Assembly: GCF_003586305.1 (NCBI RefSeq)
Contig: NZ_QXJI01000001.1
Location: forward strand, 310,001 to 374,000
Length of the DNA stretch: 64,000 nucleotides
Source: Cognatilysobacter tabacisoli
Lineage (GTDB): Bacteria; Pseudomonadota; Gammaproteobacteria; Xanthomonadales; Xanthomonadaceae
Reading direction: 5' to 3'
Position 1 is the stretch's first letter. Each line of letters begins with the position of its first letter. A model generated the notes under the pieces. That model saw only the letters and a list, made by a program, of their open reading frames with translations, did no database searches and had not been told where the DNA came from. This document shows, in pieces, positions 18,303 to 27,592 of this stretch. The translations under genes were made by a program, and so were the position numbers.

Positions 18303-20144
18303 TTGCGCGCGAAGCTGTGTTCGGCGATAGCGCTGCTGGCCCTCGCCGCGGCCTGCGCCCGCCAACCCCCGCACGACCCTGCCTCGCCCGGCGAGGCGCG
18401 CGCCCGCGCGCCCGTCGTGACCGTGTCGGCCGACCAGGCCGTCTCGCCGGTGGCGCCATGGCGTGCGCCGGCGATCGAGGTGACGCCCGAATCGGCCGCG
18501 GCCCTGCGCCGCCAGGCCGACGAGGCGCTGCAGGAAGGGCGGCTGTTCGGCAGCGACGCCGACGCGATCCCGCTGTACCTGGCGCTGGCGCGGCAGTCGC
18601 CCGACGACCCCTCGCTCCAGGCCGCGCTGGCCCGCGCGCGCGCGGCGCTGATCGAGCAGGGCGACGCGGCGATCGCCGGCATCGACGACGATCCGCTGCA
18701 GCTGCGCCGCGCCCATGAGGCGGCCGCCGTCGCGCGCGTGCTCGCGCCGTCCGATCGCGACGTGCAGGCGTACCTCGACCGCGTCGACCGGGCCGACGAG
18801 GCGCAGGCCGCCAACCGGATGGGCGAGCGCGAACTCAATGCGGGCCGCATCGATCCGGGTTCGGCAAACGGTGCGATCGCGTGGTTCGGCAAGGCGCTGG
18901 CGCTGCGTCCGGACGACGCCCGGGCGCTGCAGGGCCTGGCGGCGGTCGAAAGCGCGCTGATCCGCCGCGCCGAGCTGGCCGCCGAGCAGGGCGACTACGC
19001 GCAGGCCGAGCGGCGGCTTGCGCAGGCGGCGACCGTGCGACCCGGCACGACCGCGGTCGAGGATGCGCGCGGGCGGATCGCGCTGCAGCGCGCGCTGCGG
19101 ATCAACGCGCTGCGCGATGCCGGCCTGGCTGCGCTGGCCGACCCCGACGACGGCATCGATCGGGCCCGTGCCCAGCTGGCGGCCATGCTGCGCATCGCGA
19201 AGGCCGGCGATCCCGCGGCGGTGGACCTGCGCGAGCGCATCGAACTGGCGACCCATTACGGGCTGTTCCGGCCGGGCCAGGTGTTCACCGACGGCCTCGG
19301 CGCCGGCGCGCGCGGGCCGGTGCTCGTGGTGATTCCGCATGGCGCGTTCCGGATGGGCGCGGCCGACGGCGAGGCCGACGCAACCGACGCCGAGCGGCCG
19401 GCGCGCAACATCCGCTTCGACCGCGGCCTGGCGATGTCGCGCACCGAAGTCACCGTCGCCGAGTTCGCGCGCTTCGTCGCCGCGACCGGCTACCGCACGC
19501 GCGCCGAGCGGCGCGGGTATTCGATCGCGTACGACGAGCGCAGCGGCAACCTGACCCGCCGCAGCGGCGTCGACTGGCGCAGCGACTACGCCGGCAACCG
19601 CGCGGCCGACGACCAGCCGGTGATCCACGTCAGCGCCAAGGACGCGTTCGCCTACGCGGACTGGCTGTCCGAACGCTCGCGCCAGACCTACCGACTGCCG
19701 AGCGAGGCCGAGTTCGAGTACGCCCTGCGCGCCGGCAAGGCCGGCCGCTACCCGTGGGGCGACGGCGCGCCGCCGGCGCGGGCCGGCAACGTCACCGGCG
19801 GTGCCGACGCGTCGCCGAGCGGGCGCCGCTGGACCAACGCGTTCGCCGGTTACGCCGACGGCGCGTGGGGCCCCGTCCCCGTGGGCCGCTACGCGCCGAA
19901 TGCATTCGGCCTTCACGACCTCGCCGGCAATGTCAGCGAATGGGTCGCGGACTGCTGGCACGACACCTACCGCCGCGCGCCGCGCGACGGCGAGGCGTGG
20001 GTCAATCCGGGCTGCCGTTCGCGCGTCGTGCGCGGGGGCTCCTGGGCCAGTTCGCCGGCGCAGACGCGTTCGGCCTGGCGGATCGCCAGCGACGCGGACA
20101 CCACCAACGCTCGCGTCGGCTTCCGGGTCGTGCGCGAGCTCTGA
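18303..20144 (+). CDS. Lipoprotein with TPR-like region and SUMF1 (formylglycine-generating-enzyme-like) domain
   Basis: The start is probably TTG at 18303, because GGAGG lies five bases upstream and the reading gives a lipoprotein signal (MRAKLCSAIALLALAAAC). Cys19 would be lipidated. Residues about 60-320 are Ala/Arg/Leu-rich helical repeats resembling TPRs. From about residue 338 the SUMF1/FGE-sulfatase fold is clear: VIPHGAFRMGAADGE, MSRTEVTVAEFARFVA, YRLPSEAEFEYALRAG, NAFGLHDLAGNVSEWVADCW, VVRGGSWASS and ARVGFRVV. Most bacterial proteins of this type are not true formylglycine enzymes; they act as binding or signalling domains. The product has 613 residues. The next gene, an M48 peptidase, follows after 37 bp and is probably in the same operon. 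Confidence 0.85.
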   Translation: MRAKLCSAIALLALAAACARQPPHDPASPGEARARAPVVTVSADQAVSPVAPWRAPAIEVTPESAAALRRQADEALQEGRLFGSDADAIPLYLALARQSPDDPSLQAALARARAALIEQGDAAIAGIDDDPLQLRRAHEAAAVARVLAPSDRDVQAYLDRVDRADEAQAANRMGERELNAGRIDPGSANGAIAWFGKALALRPDDARALQGLAAVESALIRRAELAAEQGDYAQAERRLAQAATVRPGTTAVEDARGRIALQRALRINALRDAGLAALADPDDGIDRARAQLAAMLRIAKAGDPAAVDLRERIELATHYGLFRPGQVFTDGLGAGARGPVLVVIPHGAFRMGAADGEADATDAERPARNIRFDRGLAMSRTEVTVAEFARFVAATGYRTRAERRGYSIAYDERSGNLTRRSGVDWRSDYAGNRAADDQPVIHVSAKDAFAYADWLSERSRQTYRLPSEAEFEYALRAGKAGRYPWGDGAPPARAGNVTGGADASPSGRRWTNAFAGYADGAWGPVPVGRYAPNAFGLHDLAGNVSEWVADCWHDTYRRAPRDGEAWVNPGCRSRVVRGGSWASSPAQTRSAWRIASDADTTNARVGFRVVREL

Positions 20145-20181
20145 CGAACGGCGCGATGCGCCCGAGGGGAGACGCACCGTC

Positions 20182-21114
20182 ATGAGGATCGATCCGATGT
20201 CGGCACAGGGCCAGGGCGCACCGCGCCGGCGAATGGGATTCGGCGGGCTGCGGCTGCTCGTGCTGGTGGGCTTCGCGATCTACGCCGCGATTACCTGGTT
20301 CGGCAGCGCCAAGGTCGACCCCTACACCGGCGAGAAGGCGCGCTACGGCGCAACGCCGGAGGAGGAGGCGCAGCTCGGCGCGCAGGCCTACCAGCAGGTG
20401 CAGGGCGACGCCGCCGCGCAGGGCGCGCTGCTGTCCCCGGACGCGCCGGAGAGCAAGCAGATCCGCGAGATCGCTTCGCGCCTGGTGCAGAAGGTTCAGC
20501 CGGTCGCCGCCGACCTGGCCGCGGCGAACCAGCAGCAGGCACCGGTCGACTTCCAGCACTTCAACTGGGACGTCAGCGTCATCGATTCGCAGGAGGCCAA
20601 CGCGTTCTGCCTGCCGGGCGGAAAGATGGCGGTCTACACCGGCCTGTTCCCGGTCGCGCAGAACTCCGACGCGATGGCGGTGGTGATGGGCCACGAGATT
20701 GCCCACGCGCTGCTGCGCCACGGTTCGCAGCGCATCGCCCAGCAGAAGCTGGTGCAGGTCGGCCAGATGGCGGCCGGCGTCGCGCTCGGCGGCATGGACC
20801 CGCAGCAGCAGCAGGCGATGATGGCCGCGCTCGGCGCCGGCGCGCAGTACGGGTTCATCCTGCCGTACGGCCGCAGCCACGAAACCCAAGCCGACGAAGT
20901 GGGGCTGATGCTGGCCGCCGCGGCGTGCTTCAATCCGCGCGAGGCGATCCCGCTGTGGGAGCGCATGTCCGAACTCGGCGGCGGCGCGCGCCCGCCGGAG
21001 TTCGCGTCCACCCACCCGGACCCTGCCAACCGCATCCAGACGCTGCAGTCGCTGATGCCGCAGGCCGAGGCGTTCTACGCCAAGTACTGCGCGGGCCAGC
21101 CGCCGCTGCGCTGA
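20182..21114 (+). CDS. M48-family zinc metalloprotease, membrane-anchored
   Basis: The 310-residue protein has one N-terminal transmembrane segment (LRLLVLVGFAIYAAITWF) and an M48 peptidase domain of the YggG/LoiP-Oma1 group. The zinc site is HEIAH in VVMGHEIAHALLRHGSQR, with the third ligand Glu in SHETQADEVGL. Upstream lies the usual substrate-side pattern ANAFCLPGGKMAVYTGL. It probably degrades damaged envelope proteins. GGGGAGA precedes ATG 20182 by about ten bases; ATG 20197 is a possible internal start. It follows the SUMF1-domain lipoprotein by 37 bp. Confidence 0.9.
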   Translation: MRIDPMSAQGQGAPRRRMGFGGLRLLVLVGFAIYAAITWFGSAKVDPYTGEKARYGATPEEEAQLGAQAYQQVQGDAAAQGALLSPDAPESKQIREIASRLVQKVQPVAADLAAANQQQAPVDFQHFNWDVSVIDSQEANAFCLPGGKMAVYTGLFPVAQNSDAMAVVMGHEIAHALLRHGSQRIAQQKLVQVGQMAAGVALGGMDPQQQQAMMAALGAGAQYGFILPYGRSHETQADEVGLMLAAAACFNPREAIPLWERMSELGGGARPPEFASTHPDPANRIQTLQSLMPQAEAFYAKYCAGQPPLR

Positions 21115-21135
21115 TGCGCGGCGGCGTCGCGCCGC

Positions 21136-21876
21136 TCAGAAGCTCATGAACAGACCGCCGTTGACCGGCAGGTTGACGCCGGTCAGGTAGTCCGACGCAT
21201 CGGCCGTGAGGAACGCGACCGCGCGCGCGATGTCGTCCGGCTGGCCCATGCGCCCGGTCGGGATGCCGGCGACGATCTGCTCGCGCACGTCCTCGCGGAT
21301 CGCACGCGTCATCTCGGTGTCGATGTAGCCCGGCGAGATGCTGTTGACGGTCACGCCCTTGCGCGCGACCTCGCGCGCCAGCGACATCGTGAAGCCGTGC
21401 ATTCCGGCCTTCGCGGCGGCGTAGTTGGTCTGCCCGAACTGGCCGGTCTGGCCGTTGATCGAGCTGATGTTGACGATACGCCCGTGGCCGCGCGCGGCCA
21501 TGCCGTCGACCACGTGCCGGCACAGGTTGAACACGCCGTCGAGGTTGACGCTGAGCACGTCGTCCCAGGCGCGCTTGTCCATCTTGACCAGCCGCGCGTC
21601 GCGCGTGATGCCCGCGGCGTTGACGAGGATGTCGATGCCGCCGTGCTCCGCCTCCAGCCGGGCAACCAGCGCGCCGCAGGCGTCGAAATCGGTGACGTCG
21701 AGCGGCGCAAACGACACGTCCAGCCCGTCGAGCGCGGCGTGGAACCCGGCGACGCGCTCGTCGCGTCCGCCGAGGTCGACGGCGATGACGCGATGGCCGG
21801 CATGGGCGAGGGCGCGGCAGATCGCCGTGCCGAGCCCGCCGATGCCGCCGCTGACGAGGGCGATGCGCTGGGTCAT
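21136..21876 (-). CDS. Short-chain dehydrogenase, acetoacetyl-CoA-reductase-like
   Basis: The 246-residue protein is a classical SDR with the nucleotide-binding motif SGGIGGLG and NAAG. Its catalytic Ser-Tyr-Lys lie in ISSINGQTGQFGQTNYAAAK. The signature around the active site (GQTGQFGQTNYAAAKAGMHG) and the 246-residue length match PhaB-type acetoacetyl-CoA reductases, which supply 3-hydroxybutyryl-CoA for polyhydroxyalkanoate. It is a diverged paralogue of the gene two positions upstream. Both flank phaR on the same strand. It could also act on another 3-oxoacyl substrate. Confidence 0.82.
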   Translation of the reverse strand: MTQRIALVSGGIGGLGTAICRALAHAGHRVIAVDLGGRDERVAGFHAALDGLDVSFAPLDVTDFDACGALVARLEAEHGGIDILVNAAGITRDARLVKMDKRAWDDVLSVNLDGVFNLCRHVVDGMAARGHGRIVNISSINGQTGQFGQTNYAAAKAGMHGFTMSLAREVARKGVTVNSISPGYIDTEMTRAIREDVREQIVAGIPTGRMGQPDDIARAVAFLTADASDYLTGVNLPVNGGLFMSF

Positions 21877-21962
21877 GGTCGAAGGTCCTGCGGAGGGTCC
21901 GCGCACGCCGACCCGCGGCCGTGCGCCGCGCGGGGTGCGGAAGAGGGCGGGAGCGGCGGAGG

Positions 21963-22466
21963 TCAGCGCCCGCGCTTGGTGTCGGGCTTGCTGTCCGGCT
22001 TGGGACGCGCCGTCGTCGGCGTCTGGCCGACGCTGCCGGCGAGGTTGTTCTGGAAGTCCTTCCACATCGCCAGGTTGCGCTCGGTGAGCTGGTTCATCAT
22101 CGTCCAGGGCGTCTGGCCGATCAGTCCGCCCATCTGGTTGCGGAACTGCGCCTGCTGCTCGAGGAAGATCTGCATCGAGCGCTCGAGGTAGTTGCCCATG
22201 AAGCCCTGCAGCGAGTCGCCGTAGAACCGGATGATCTGGCTCAGCAGCTGCGTCGACAGCACCGGCTCGCCGTCCTGTTCGTGCTCGGCGATGATCTGCA
22301 GCAGCACCTGACGGGTCAGGTCGTCGCCCGAGCGCGCGTCGCGCACTTCGAACTCCTCGCCGTCGACGATCAGCTGGCGCACGTCCTCGATCGTGATGTA
22401 GCTCGAGATCTCGGTGTCGTACAGACGGCGGTTCGGGTACTTCTTGATGACGCGCATCGAGGGCAT
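21963..22466 (-). CDS. phaR: Polyhydroxyalkanoate synthesis repressor PhaR
   Basis: The 167-residue protein matches PhaR, a DNA- and PHA-binding repressor that controls phasin and PHA genes. The N-terminal DNA-binding/PHB-accumulation domain contains IKKYPNRRLYDTEISSYITI and EEFEVRDARSGDDLTRQVLL. A second domain contains LLSQIIRFYGDSLQGFMGNY. The tail is Lys/Pro/Arg-rich. Start codons at 22466 and 22457 are both possible. It sits between two acetoacetyl-CoA-reductase-like genes. Confidence 0.93.
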   Translation of the reverse strand: MPSMRVIKKYPNRRLYDTEISSYITIEDVRQLIVDGEEFEVRDARSGDDLTRQVLLQIIAEHEQDGEPVLSTQLLSQIIRFYGDSLQGFMGNYLERSMQIFLEQQAQFRNQMGGLIGQTPWTMMNQLTERNLAMWKDFQNNLAGSVGQTPTTARPKPDSKPDTKRGR

Positions 22467-22606
22467 CGAGCTGGCGCTCTAAATCGTGGTGCCCCGCAGC
22501 ATGGCGCAGGCCGGGAAGGCATGCAACTTGCGTCTAAAGGCGCCACCGCACGCCACGGCGGGCCGCCGGGACCCGACCGAGGGGCCGGCCCCGGGGTCGC
22601 CCGCAT

Positions 22607-23347
22607 TCACCAACCCATGTACTGGCCGCCGTTGGCCGACAGGTTGGCGCCGGTGATCCACGCGGCCTCGTCGGGGATGAAGAACGACACCGCGTAGGCG
22701 ATTTCCTCGGGCGTGCCGAGCCGGCCGGTCGGGATCTGCGCGACGATCTTGTTGCGCACCTCCTCGGGCACGGCCATGACCATGTCGGTGCCGATGTACC
22801 CGGGCGAGACGGTGTTCACCGTGATCCCGAAGCGCGCGTTCTCCTGCGCCAGCGAAATCGTGAAGCCGTGCATGCCGGCCTTGGCCGCGGCGTAGTTCGC
22901 CTGGCCGTACTGGCCCTTCTGCCCGTTGATCGAGCTGATCTGGATGATCCGCCCCCACTTGCGCTCGCGCATGCCCTCGATCACCGGGCGCGTGACGTTG
23001 TAGCAGGAGCCCAGATTGGTCGCGATGACGTCGTTCCACTGGGTCGGCGTCATCTTGTGGAAAGTGGTGTCGCGGGTGATGCCGGCGTTGTTGACCAGGA
23101 TATCGATCGGCCCGAGCTGGCGCTCGAGGTCGCGCACCATCGACTCGGCACTCTCGGCCGAAGACACGTCGCCGTGCGCCAGGGCGACGTCGACCCCCGC
23201 CGCCTTCATCGCCGTCTGCCACGCGCGCGCCTTGCCCTCGTCGCGGTAGTTGGTCGCGACCTTGTGGCCCATGCTGGCCAGCTTGAGCAGGATCGAGCTG
23301 CCGATGCCGCCGGTTCCTCCGGTGACGAGTGCGACGCGAGCTTGCAT
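22607..23347 (-). CDS. phaB: Acetoacetyl-CoA reductase
   Basis: The 246-residue SDR protein has TGGTGGIG, NNAG and the catalytic block ISSINGQKGQYGQANYAAAK. It also has the PhaB-typical ending (ITGANLSANGGQYMGW). It reduces acetoacetyl-CoA to (R)-3-hydroxybutyryl-CoA with NADPH for PHA synthesis. AAGGAGA lies nine bases before the ATG. A TAGAAT -10-like box lies at 23382-23387 on the same strand. It heads the set phaB-phaR-SDR; no PHA synthase or thiolase gene is in the window. Confidence 0.92.
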   Translation of the reverse strand: MQARVALVTGGTGGIGSSILLKLASMGHKVATNYRDEGKARAWQTAMKAAGVDVALAHGDVSSAESAESMVRDLERQLGPIDILVNNAGITRDTTFHKMTPTQWNDVIATNLGSCYNVTRPVIEGMRERKWGRIIQISSINGQKGQYGQANYAAAKAGMHGFTISLAQENARFGITVNTVSPGYIGTDMVMAVPEEVRNKIVAQIPTGRLGTPEEIAYAVSFFIPDEAAWITGANLSANGGQYMGW

Positions 23348-23384
23348 GCAGGATTCTCCTTGCCGCGGGGTGCGGCCGTTGATT

Positions 23385-24299
23385 CTAGGGACGATTGGCG
23401 TCGCCACCGTTGTGCGCTGCCGCGATGGAAGGGAAACGCGACGCGGGGATGCGTTCGGCCTCGAACGCGCGCCGCGCCGCAGCGAGGGCGCCGGCGGCAT
23501 CGGTCGCGTCGTCGAGTGCGCCGTCGCGCTGGCCCAGCGCGCGCCACGCGGCCCGCAGCGCCGGCAGCGGGCGTGCCGGATCGAGCGGGTGCGACGCGTC
23601 GGACTTCGACAGCTTGCGGCCGCCGGCGTCGAGCAGCAGCGGCAGGTGCGCGTGCCGCGGCGTCGGCACCCCGAGCGCGCGCTGCAGCAGGATCTGCCGC
23701 GGTGTCGAGTCGAGCAGGTCGGCCCCCCGCACGACGTCCGTCACGCCCTGTTCGGCGTCGTCGACCACGACCGCCAGCTGGTAGGCCCAGTAGCCGTCCG
23801 CGCGCCGCAGCACGAAGTCGCCGGCGTCTCGCGCGACGTCCTGCCGCTGCGGGCCGCACACGAGGTCGTCGAACGCGACGACGCTGCCGTCGGGCACGCG
23901 CAGGCGCACGGAGGGGTCGGCGCGGCGCGCGCGCGCCACGCAGCGGCGGTGGACGCCGCCGCTCGCGGCCAGGTCGCTGCGGCTGCAGTGGCACGCGAAC
24001 GCGGCGCCGCTCAGCAGCAGCCGGTCGAGCGCGGCGCGGTACAGGGCGTCGCGGTCGCTCTGCCGCACGACCGGGCCGTCCGGCACCAGGCCGAACGCGG
24101 CCAGTGCGGCCAGCTGGCGCCCGGCCGCCCCGGGAACTTCGCGCGGCCGGTCGAGGTCTTCGATCCGGACCCACCACTCCCCGCCGGCGTGTCGGGCCAT
24201 CAGCCAGCTGCCCAAGGCGGCGAGCAGCGATCCGGCATGCAGGTCGCCGGTCGGCGACGGGGCGAAGCGGCCCCGGTACGGCGCGGCGGCGGGCGTCAT
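23385..24299 (-). CDS. gluQ: Glutamyl-Q tRNA(Asp) synthetase
   Basis: GluQ is a truncated glutamyl-tRNA synthetase that attaches glutamate to the queuosine base of tRNA-Asp. The 304-residue protein has only the catalytic domain and lacks an anticodon-binding domain. The adenylate-forming motifs are [15 protein letters not shown] and KLSKS. A Cys cluster for zinc is seen (CHCSRSD and a later Cys in VHRRC). The start [12 protein letters not shown] at 24299 agrees with the family. It is divergent from htpX. Confidence 0.93.
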   Translation of the reverse strand: MTPAAAPYRGRFAPSPTGDLHAGSLLAALGSWLMARHAGGEWWVRIEDLDRPREVPGAAGRQLAALAAFGLVPDGPVVRQSDRDALYRAALDRLLLSGAAFACHCSRSDLAASGGVHRRCVARARRADPSVRLRVPDGSVVAFDDLVCGPQRQDVARDAGDFVLRRADGYWAYQLAVVVDDAEQGVTDVVRGADLLDSTPRQILLQRALGVPTPRHAHLPLLLDAGGRKLSKSDASHPLDPARPLPALRAAWRALGQRDGALDDATDAAGALAAARRAFEAERIPASRFPSIAAAHNGGDANRP

Positions 24300-24398
24300 G
24301 CGGAAAGGCGCACGGGTGGGGAGAGGTTCACTTGAATTCCGCGCGAGGCTGCCACACTTTCGTGTCATCCGCGCACGGTGCGCGGGCAGGAAATCCAC

Positions 24399-25307
24399 AT
24401 GTTCAAACGCATCGCACTTTTCCTGGCCACCAACCTCGCGGTGCTGGCCCTGTTGAGCATCGTCATGGCGGTGCTGCAGAACGTCTTCGGCATCACGCTG
24501 GGCAACAACGGCCAGCTGCTGGTGTTCGCCACGGTGTTCGGTTTCGGCGGCTCGCTGATCTCGCTGCTGATCTCCAAGTGGATGGCCAAGCGCACGACCG
24601 GTGCGCACGTCATCGACCAGCCGCGCAACGAGTCGGAGCAGTGGCTGGTCGCCACGGTGCGCCGCCAGGCCGAAGCCGCCGGCATCAAGATGCCGGAGGT
24701 GGCCATCTACGACGCGCCGGAGATCAACGCCTTCGCGACCGGTCCGAGCCGCAACAACTCGCTGGTCGCGGTGTCGACCGGCCTGCTGCGGGCGATGAAC
24801 CGCGACGAGGCCGAGGCCGTTCTGGCCCACGAGGTCAGCCACGTCGCCAACGGCGACATGGTCACGATGGCGCTGATCCAGGGCGTGCTGAACACGTTCG
24901 TGATCGTGCTCGCCCGCGTCGTCGGCCGGGTCGTCGACGGCTACCTCAACGGCAACCGCGACGGCGCGCCGGGCTTCGGCTACTACGTGATCGTGTTCGT
25001 GCTGGACATGGTGTTCGGTCTGTTCGCGAGCATGATCGCGATGTGGTTCTCGCGGTACCGCGAGTTCCGAGCCGACGCCGGCGGCGCCCGCCTGGCCGGT
25101 CGCGACAAGATGGTCGCTGCGCTCGAGCGGCTGTCCCAGACGTACGGCGAGAGCACGCTGCCGAAGCAGGTCGCCGCGTTCGGCATCAGCGGTGGCGTCG
25201 GGCACGGCCTGAAGAAGCTGCTGATGAGCCACCCGCCGCTCGCCGAGCGCATCCAGGCGCTGCGCAACGCGCCGGTGGAGGCCGTCCGCGGTCGCGTGGT
25301 CACCTGA
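24399..25307 (+). CDS. htpX: Membrane-bound zinc protease HtpX
   Basis: HtpX is an inner-membrane M48 protease that degrades misfolded membrane proteins with FtsH. The 302-residue protein begins with two transmembrane helices. The zinc motif HEVSH lies in [20 protein letters not shown], two more hydrophobic segments follow, and [12 protein letters not shown] supplies the third ligand region. AGGA precedes ATG 24399 by seven bases. A strong terminator follows directly. Confidence 0.96.
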   Translation: MFKRIALFLATNLAVLALLSIVMAVLQNVFGITLGNNGQLLVFATVFGFGGSLISLLISKWMAKRTTGAHVIDQPRNESEQWLVATVRRQAEAAGIKMPEVAIYDAPEINAFATGPSRNNSLVAVSTGLLRAMNRDEAEAVLAHEVSHVANGDMVTMALIQGVLNTFVIVLARVVGRVVDGYLNGNRDGAPGFGYYVIVFVLDMVFGLFASMIAMWFSRYREFRADAGGARLAGRDKMVAALERLSQTYGESTLPKQVAAFGISGGVGHGLKKLLMSHPPLAERIQALRNAPVEAVRGRVVT

Positions 25308-25331
25308 TCGCGTCGGCGCTGTTCCACAGCG

Positions 25332-25364
25332 AAAGGCCCGCCGGAAGGCGGGCCTTTCTTTTTG
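25332..25364 (+). terminator. Intrinsic terminator after htpX
   Basis: A perfect 11-bp stem AAAGGCCCGCC/GGCGGGCCTTT with loop GGAA is followed by CTTTTT. It lies 24 bp after the htpX stop. Read from the other strand it has a short A/T end and may also serve the convergent fimX gene. Confidence 0.92.
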
Positions 25365-25452
25365 CGGCGTGCGGTGGGGCCGTGTCGGTGGGCAGGACGT
25401 CGGAGCGGTTTCCCGCCGGTCGCGCCGCCGTGCCGGCGCCGAGGCCGCGCGC

Positions 25453-27531
25453 CTAGAACTCGTAGTCCATGTCCGCGCTGGCCGGCGCCAGGAAGTGACC
25501 TTGCGCGTAGTCGATGCCGGCGCTGAACAGGATCGTCATGCTGGCGGCGTCCTGGACGAACTCGGCGATCGTCTGCTTGCCGAGCTCCCGCGCCTTGGCG
25601 GCGATTTCGCGAACCCGCGCCTGGTGCTCGGCGCTGGTCGGCAGGTCCTGCATGTAGCCGCGGTCGATCTTCAGGTACTGGGCGTCGAAGTGGGTCAGCA
25701 GCTGGAACGAGTTCAGGCCGGCGCCGAACTGCTCCAGCCCGATCCGCACGCCCGACTTCGCCACCGCCGCCTGGAACGCCTGCGCCGCGCGCAGGTGGGT
25801 GAACACCTTGGATTCGGGCAGCTCCAGCACCAGCAGGCTGCCGTCGGCGCCGGTGCGCGCGACCTGCTCCTGGATGTGCTGGGCGAGGGTGTCGTCCTGC
25901 AGCGACATCTGGGTGATCTTGACCAGCAGCGTCGTGCGTGTGCCGGCGCGCTGGCGGTCCGCGATGACCTGCAGCGCCCGACCGACGACCCAGCGGTCGA
26001 TTTCCCACATCAGGCCGTGTTCCTCGGCGATCTGCAGGAACGTCAGCGGCTGCACCAGCTCGCCCGGGTCGCCCTGCATGCGCAGGAACGCCTCGTACAT
26101 CTCGCCCGGTTCGCCGTGCAGGTTGACCAGCGGCTGGAAGTGCATCAGGAAGCGGTCGGTGTCGAGCGCCTCGCGGATGCGCGCCACCCAGGCCGCGATG
26201 CGCTCCTGCTCGACGCGGTCGACCGCGCCGGGGTCGAACAGCTCGATCCGGTTGCCGCCGACGCCGATCGTCGACAGCACGCACTGGTTCGCGCGGCCGA
26301 GGATCGCGGAAATGCTGGCGATCTTCTCGCCGACTTGCACGCCGCCAACGCTGACGGTGGCGTTGAGCGAGCGTTCGCCCAGCTCGAGCACGTCGCCGGC
26401 GAACGCCGCGCGGATCTGCTCGGCCAGCGCGATGCTGTGCGCGTGGTCGCTGTTGCGGCTGAGCACCGCGAACTGGTGCTCGCCGAAGCGGGCGAGGACG
26501 TCGTCGCTGCCGACCGACGACTGCAGGCGCTTGGCCACCGCCGCGATCAGCTCGTCGGCGGCGTCCAGGCCGATGTCCTGCATCAGCTGCGCGTAGTGGT
26601 CGGGCTCGATCAACAGCAGCGCGTGCGGCGTGGCGTTCTGCGCCGTGTCGGCGACCGCCGCCTCGAGCGCGCGCAGGAAGGTCGCGCGATTCAGCAGGCC
26701 GGTGACCTGGTCGCGCTGGCGCAGCTCTTCGACCTCCCGCGCCAGCGCCGGGTCGGCGTCCTGCTTGCGCAGGATCAGCTGCAGGCAGGTCTCGCCCTCG
26801 TACGACGCCGGGGTGAACTCCATCACCGCGGGGAACTGGCTGCCGTCGAGCGCGCGCGCCTGGGTCTCGTAGCGCGGCGGGGCGGTTTCGCCCTTCGACA
26901 GCTGCTTGAGCAGGGTCTTGAACGCGGCCACCTGGGCCGGCGCGACCAGGTCCAGCAGCGACATGCCCTCGATGTCCTCGAACGAGTCGAACCCGAACAT
27001 CTCCAGGTACGCCGCGTTGGCGCGGATGTGCATGCCCTCGTGGATGTACGCGATCGGGTCGCGCGAGGAGTCAATCAGGGCGTCGCAGCGGCGCTCGGTC
27101 TCGCGCACCTGGCCCTTGAGGCGGCGCAGCGCGCGCCGCGATTCGAGGTCCGACCACTCCGCCCGGACCACCGCCTGCACGTGCTCGACGCGGTCGCGCA
27201 GCACCACGGCCCGGGCGCCGACCTGCGCGACCTCGAGCAGCTTGGCCGCGTCGATCGTCTCGTGGACCACCAGCACCGGCAGGTCCTTGCCGCTGGCGTC
27301 GACCACGGCCATCACGCGGTCGAGCGGCACCGAGCGGGCGCCGTGGGCGGCCAGGACGAGTTCGAAGGTCTGCTGCTGGACGAGTTCGGCCAGCTCGTCT
27401 TCCTTTTCCGGACGCGAGGGGCGCACCGCGATGCCGCTGTTGCGCAGGCCGCTGACGATGGCTTCCGCCGCCTCGACACTGTCGTCGACGACCAGCAGGC
27501 GCAGCACCATGTCTTTGCCGAATTGCATCAA
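25453..27531 (-). CDS. fimX: FimX-like degenerate REC-PAS-GGDEF-EAL protein
   Basis: The 692-residue protein has the domain order and size of FimX, the c-di-GMP receptor that controls type IV pilus assembly with PilZ and PilB. Residues about 9-125 form a receiver-like domain (VVDDS kept, but the phosphorylation Asp is not evident). Residues 145-260 are a PAS domain. The GGDEF site is replaced by GEHQF (350-354) and EAL by EAF (480-482). NxS/P is replaced by KITQ, and DDFGTG by LEQFGAG. The protein should bind but neither make nor cleave c-di-GMP. FimX identity is inferred from this architecture and the pattern of losses. It follows epmB after 61 bp on the same strand. Confidence 0.85.
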   Translation of the reverse strand: MMQFGKDMVLRLLVVDDSVEAAEAIVSGLRNSGIAVRPSRPEKEDELAELVQQQTFELVLAAHGARSVPLDRVMAVVDASGKDLPVLVVHETIDAAKLLEVAQVGARAVVLRDRVEHVQAVVRAEWSDLESRRALRRLKGQVRETERRCDALIDSSRDPIAYIHEGMHIRANAAYLEMFGFDSFEDIEGMSLLDLVAPAQVAAFKTLLKQLSKGETAPPRYETQARALDGSQFPAVMEFTPASYEGETCLQLILRKQDADPALAREVEELRQRDQVTGLLNRATFLRALEAAVADTAQNATPHALLLIEPDHYAQLMQDIGLDAADELIAAVAKRLQSSVGSDDVLARFGEHQFAVLSRNSDHAHSIALAEQIRAAFAGDVLELGERSLNATVSVGGVQVGEKIASISAILGRANQCVLSTIGVGGNRIELFDPGAVDRVEQERIAAWVARIREALDTDRFLMHFQPLVNLHGEPGEMYEAFLRMQGDPGELVQPLTFLQIAEEHGLMWEIDRWVVGRALQVIADRQRAGTRTTLLVKITQMSLQDDTLAQHIQEQVARTGADGSLLVLELPESKVFTHLRAAQAFQAAVAKSGVRIGLEQFGAGLNSFQLLTHFDAQYLKIDRGYMQDLPTSAEHQARVREIAAKARELGKQTIAEFVQDAASMTILFSAGIDYAQGHFLAPASADMDYEF

Positions 27532-27592
27532 GCCACCTCCCGTGGGCGTCGTTTATGACATGAACGGCGCGCGGCCGTCCACGCCGCGCCGC

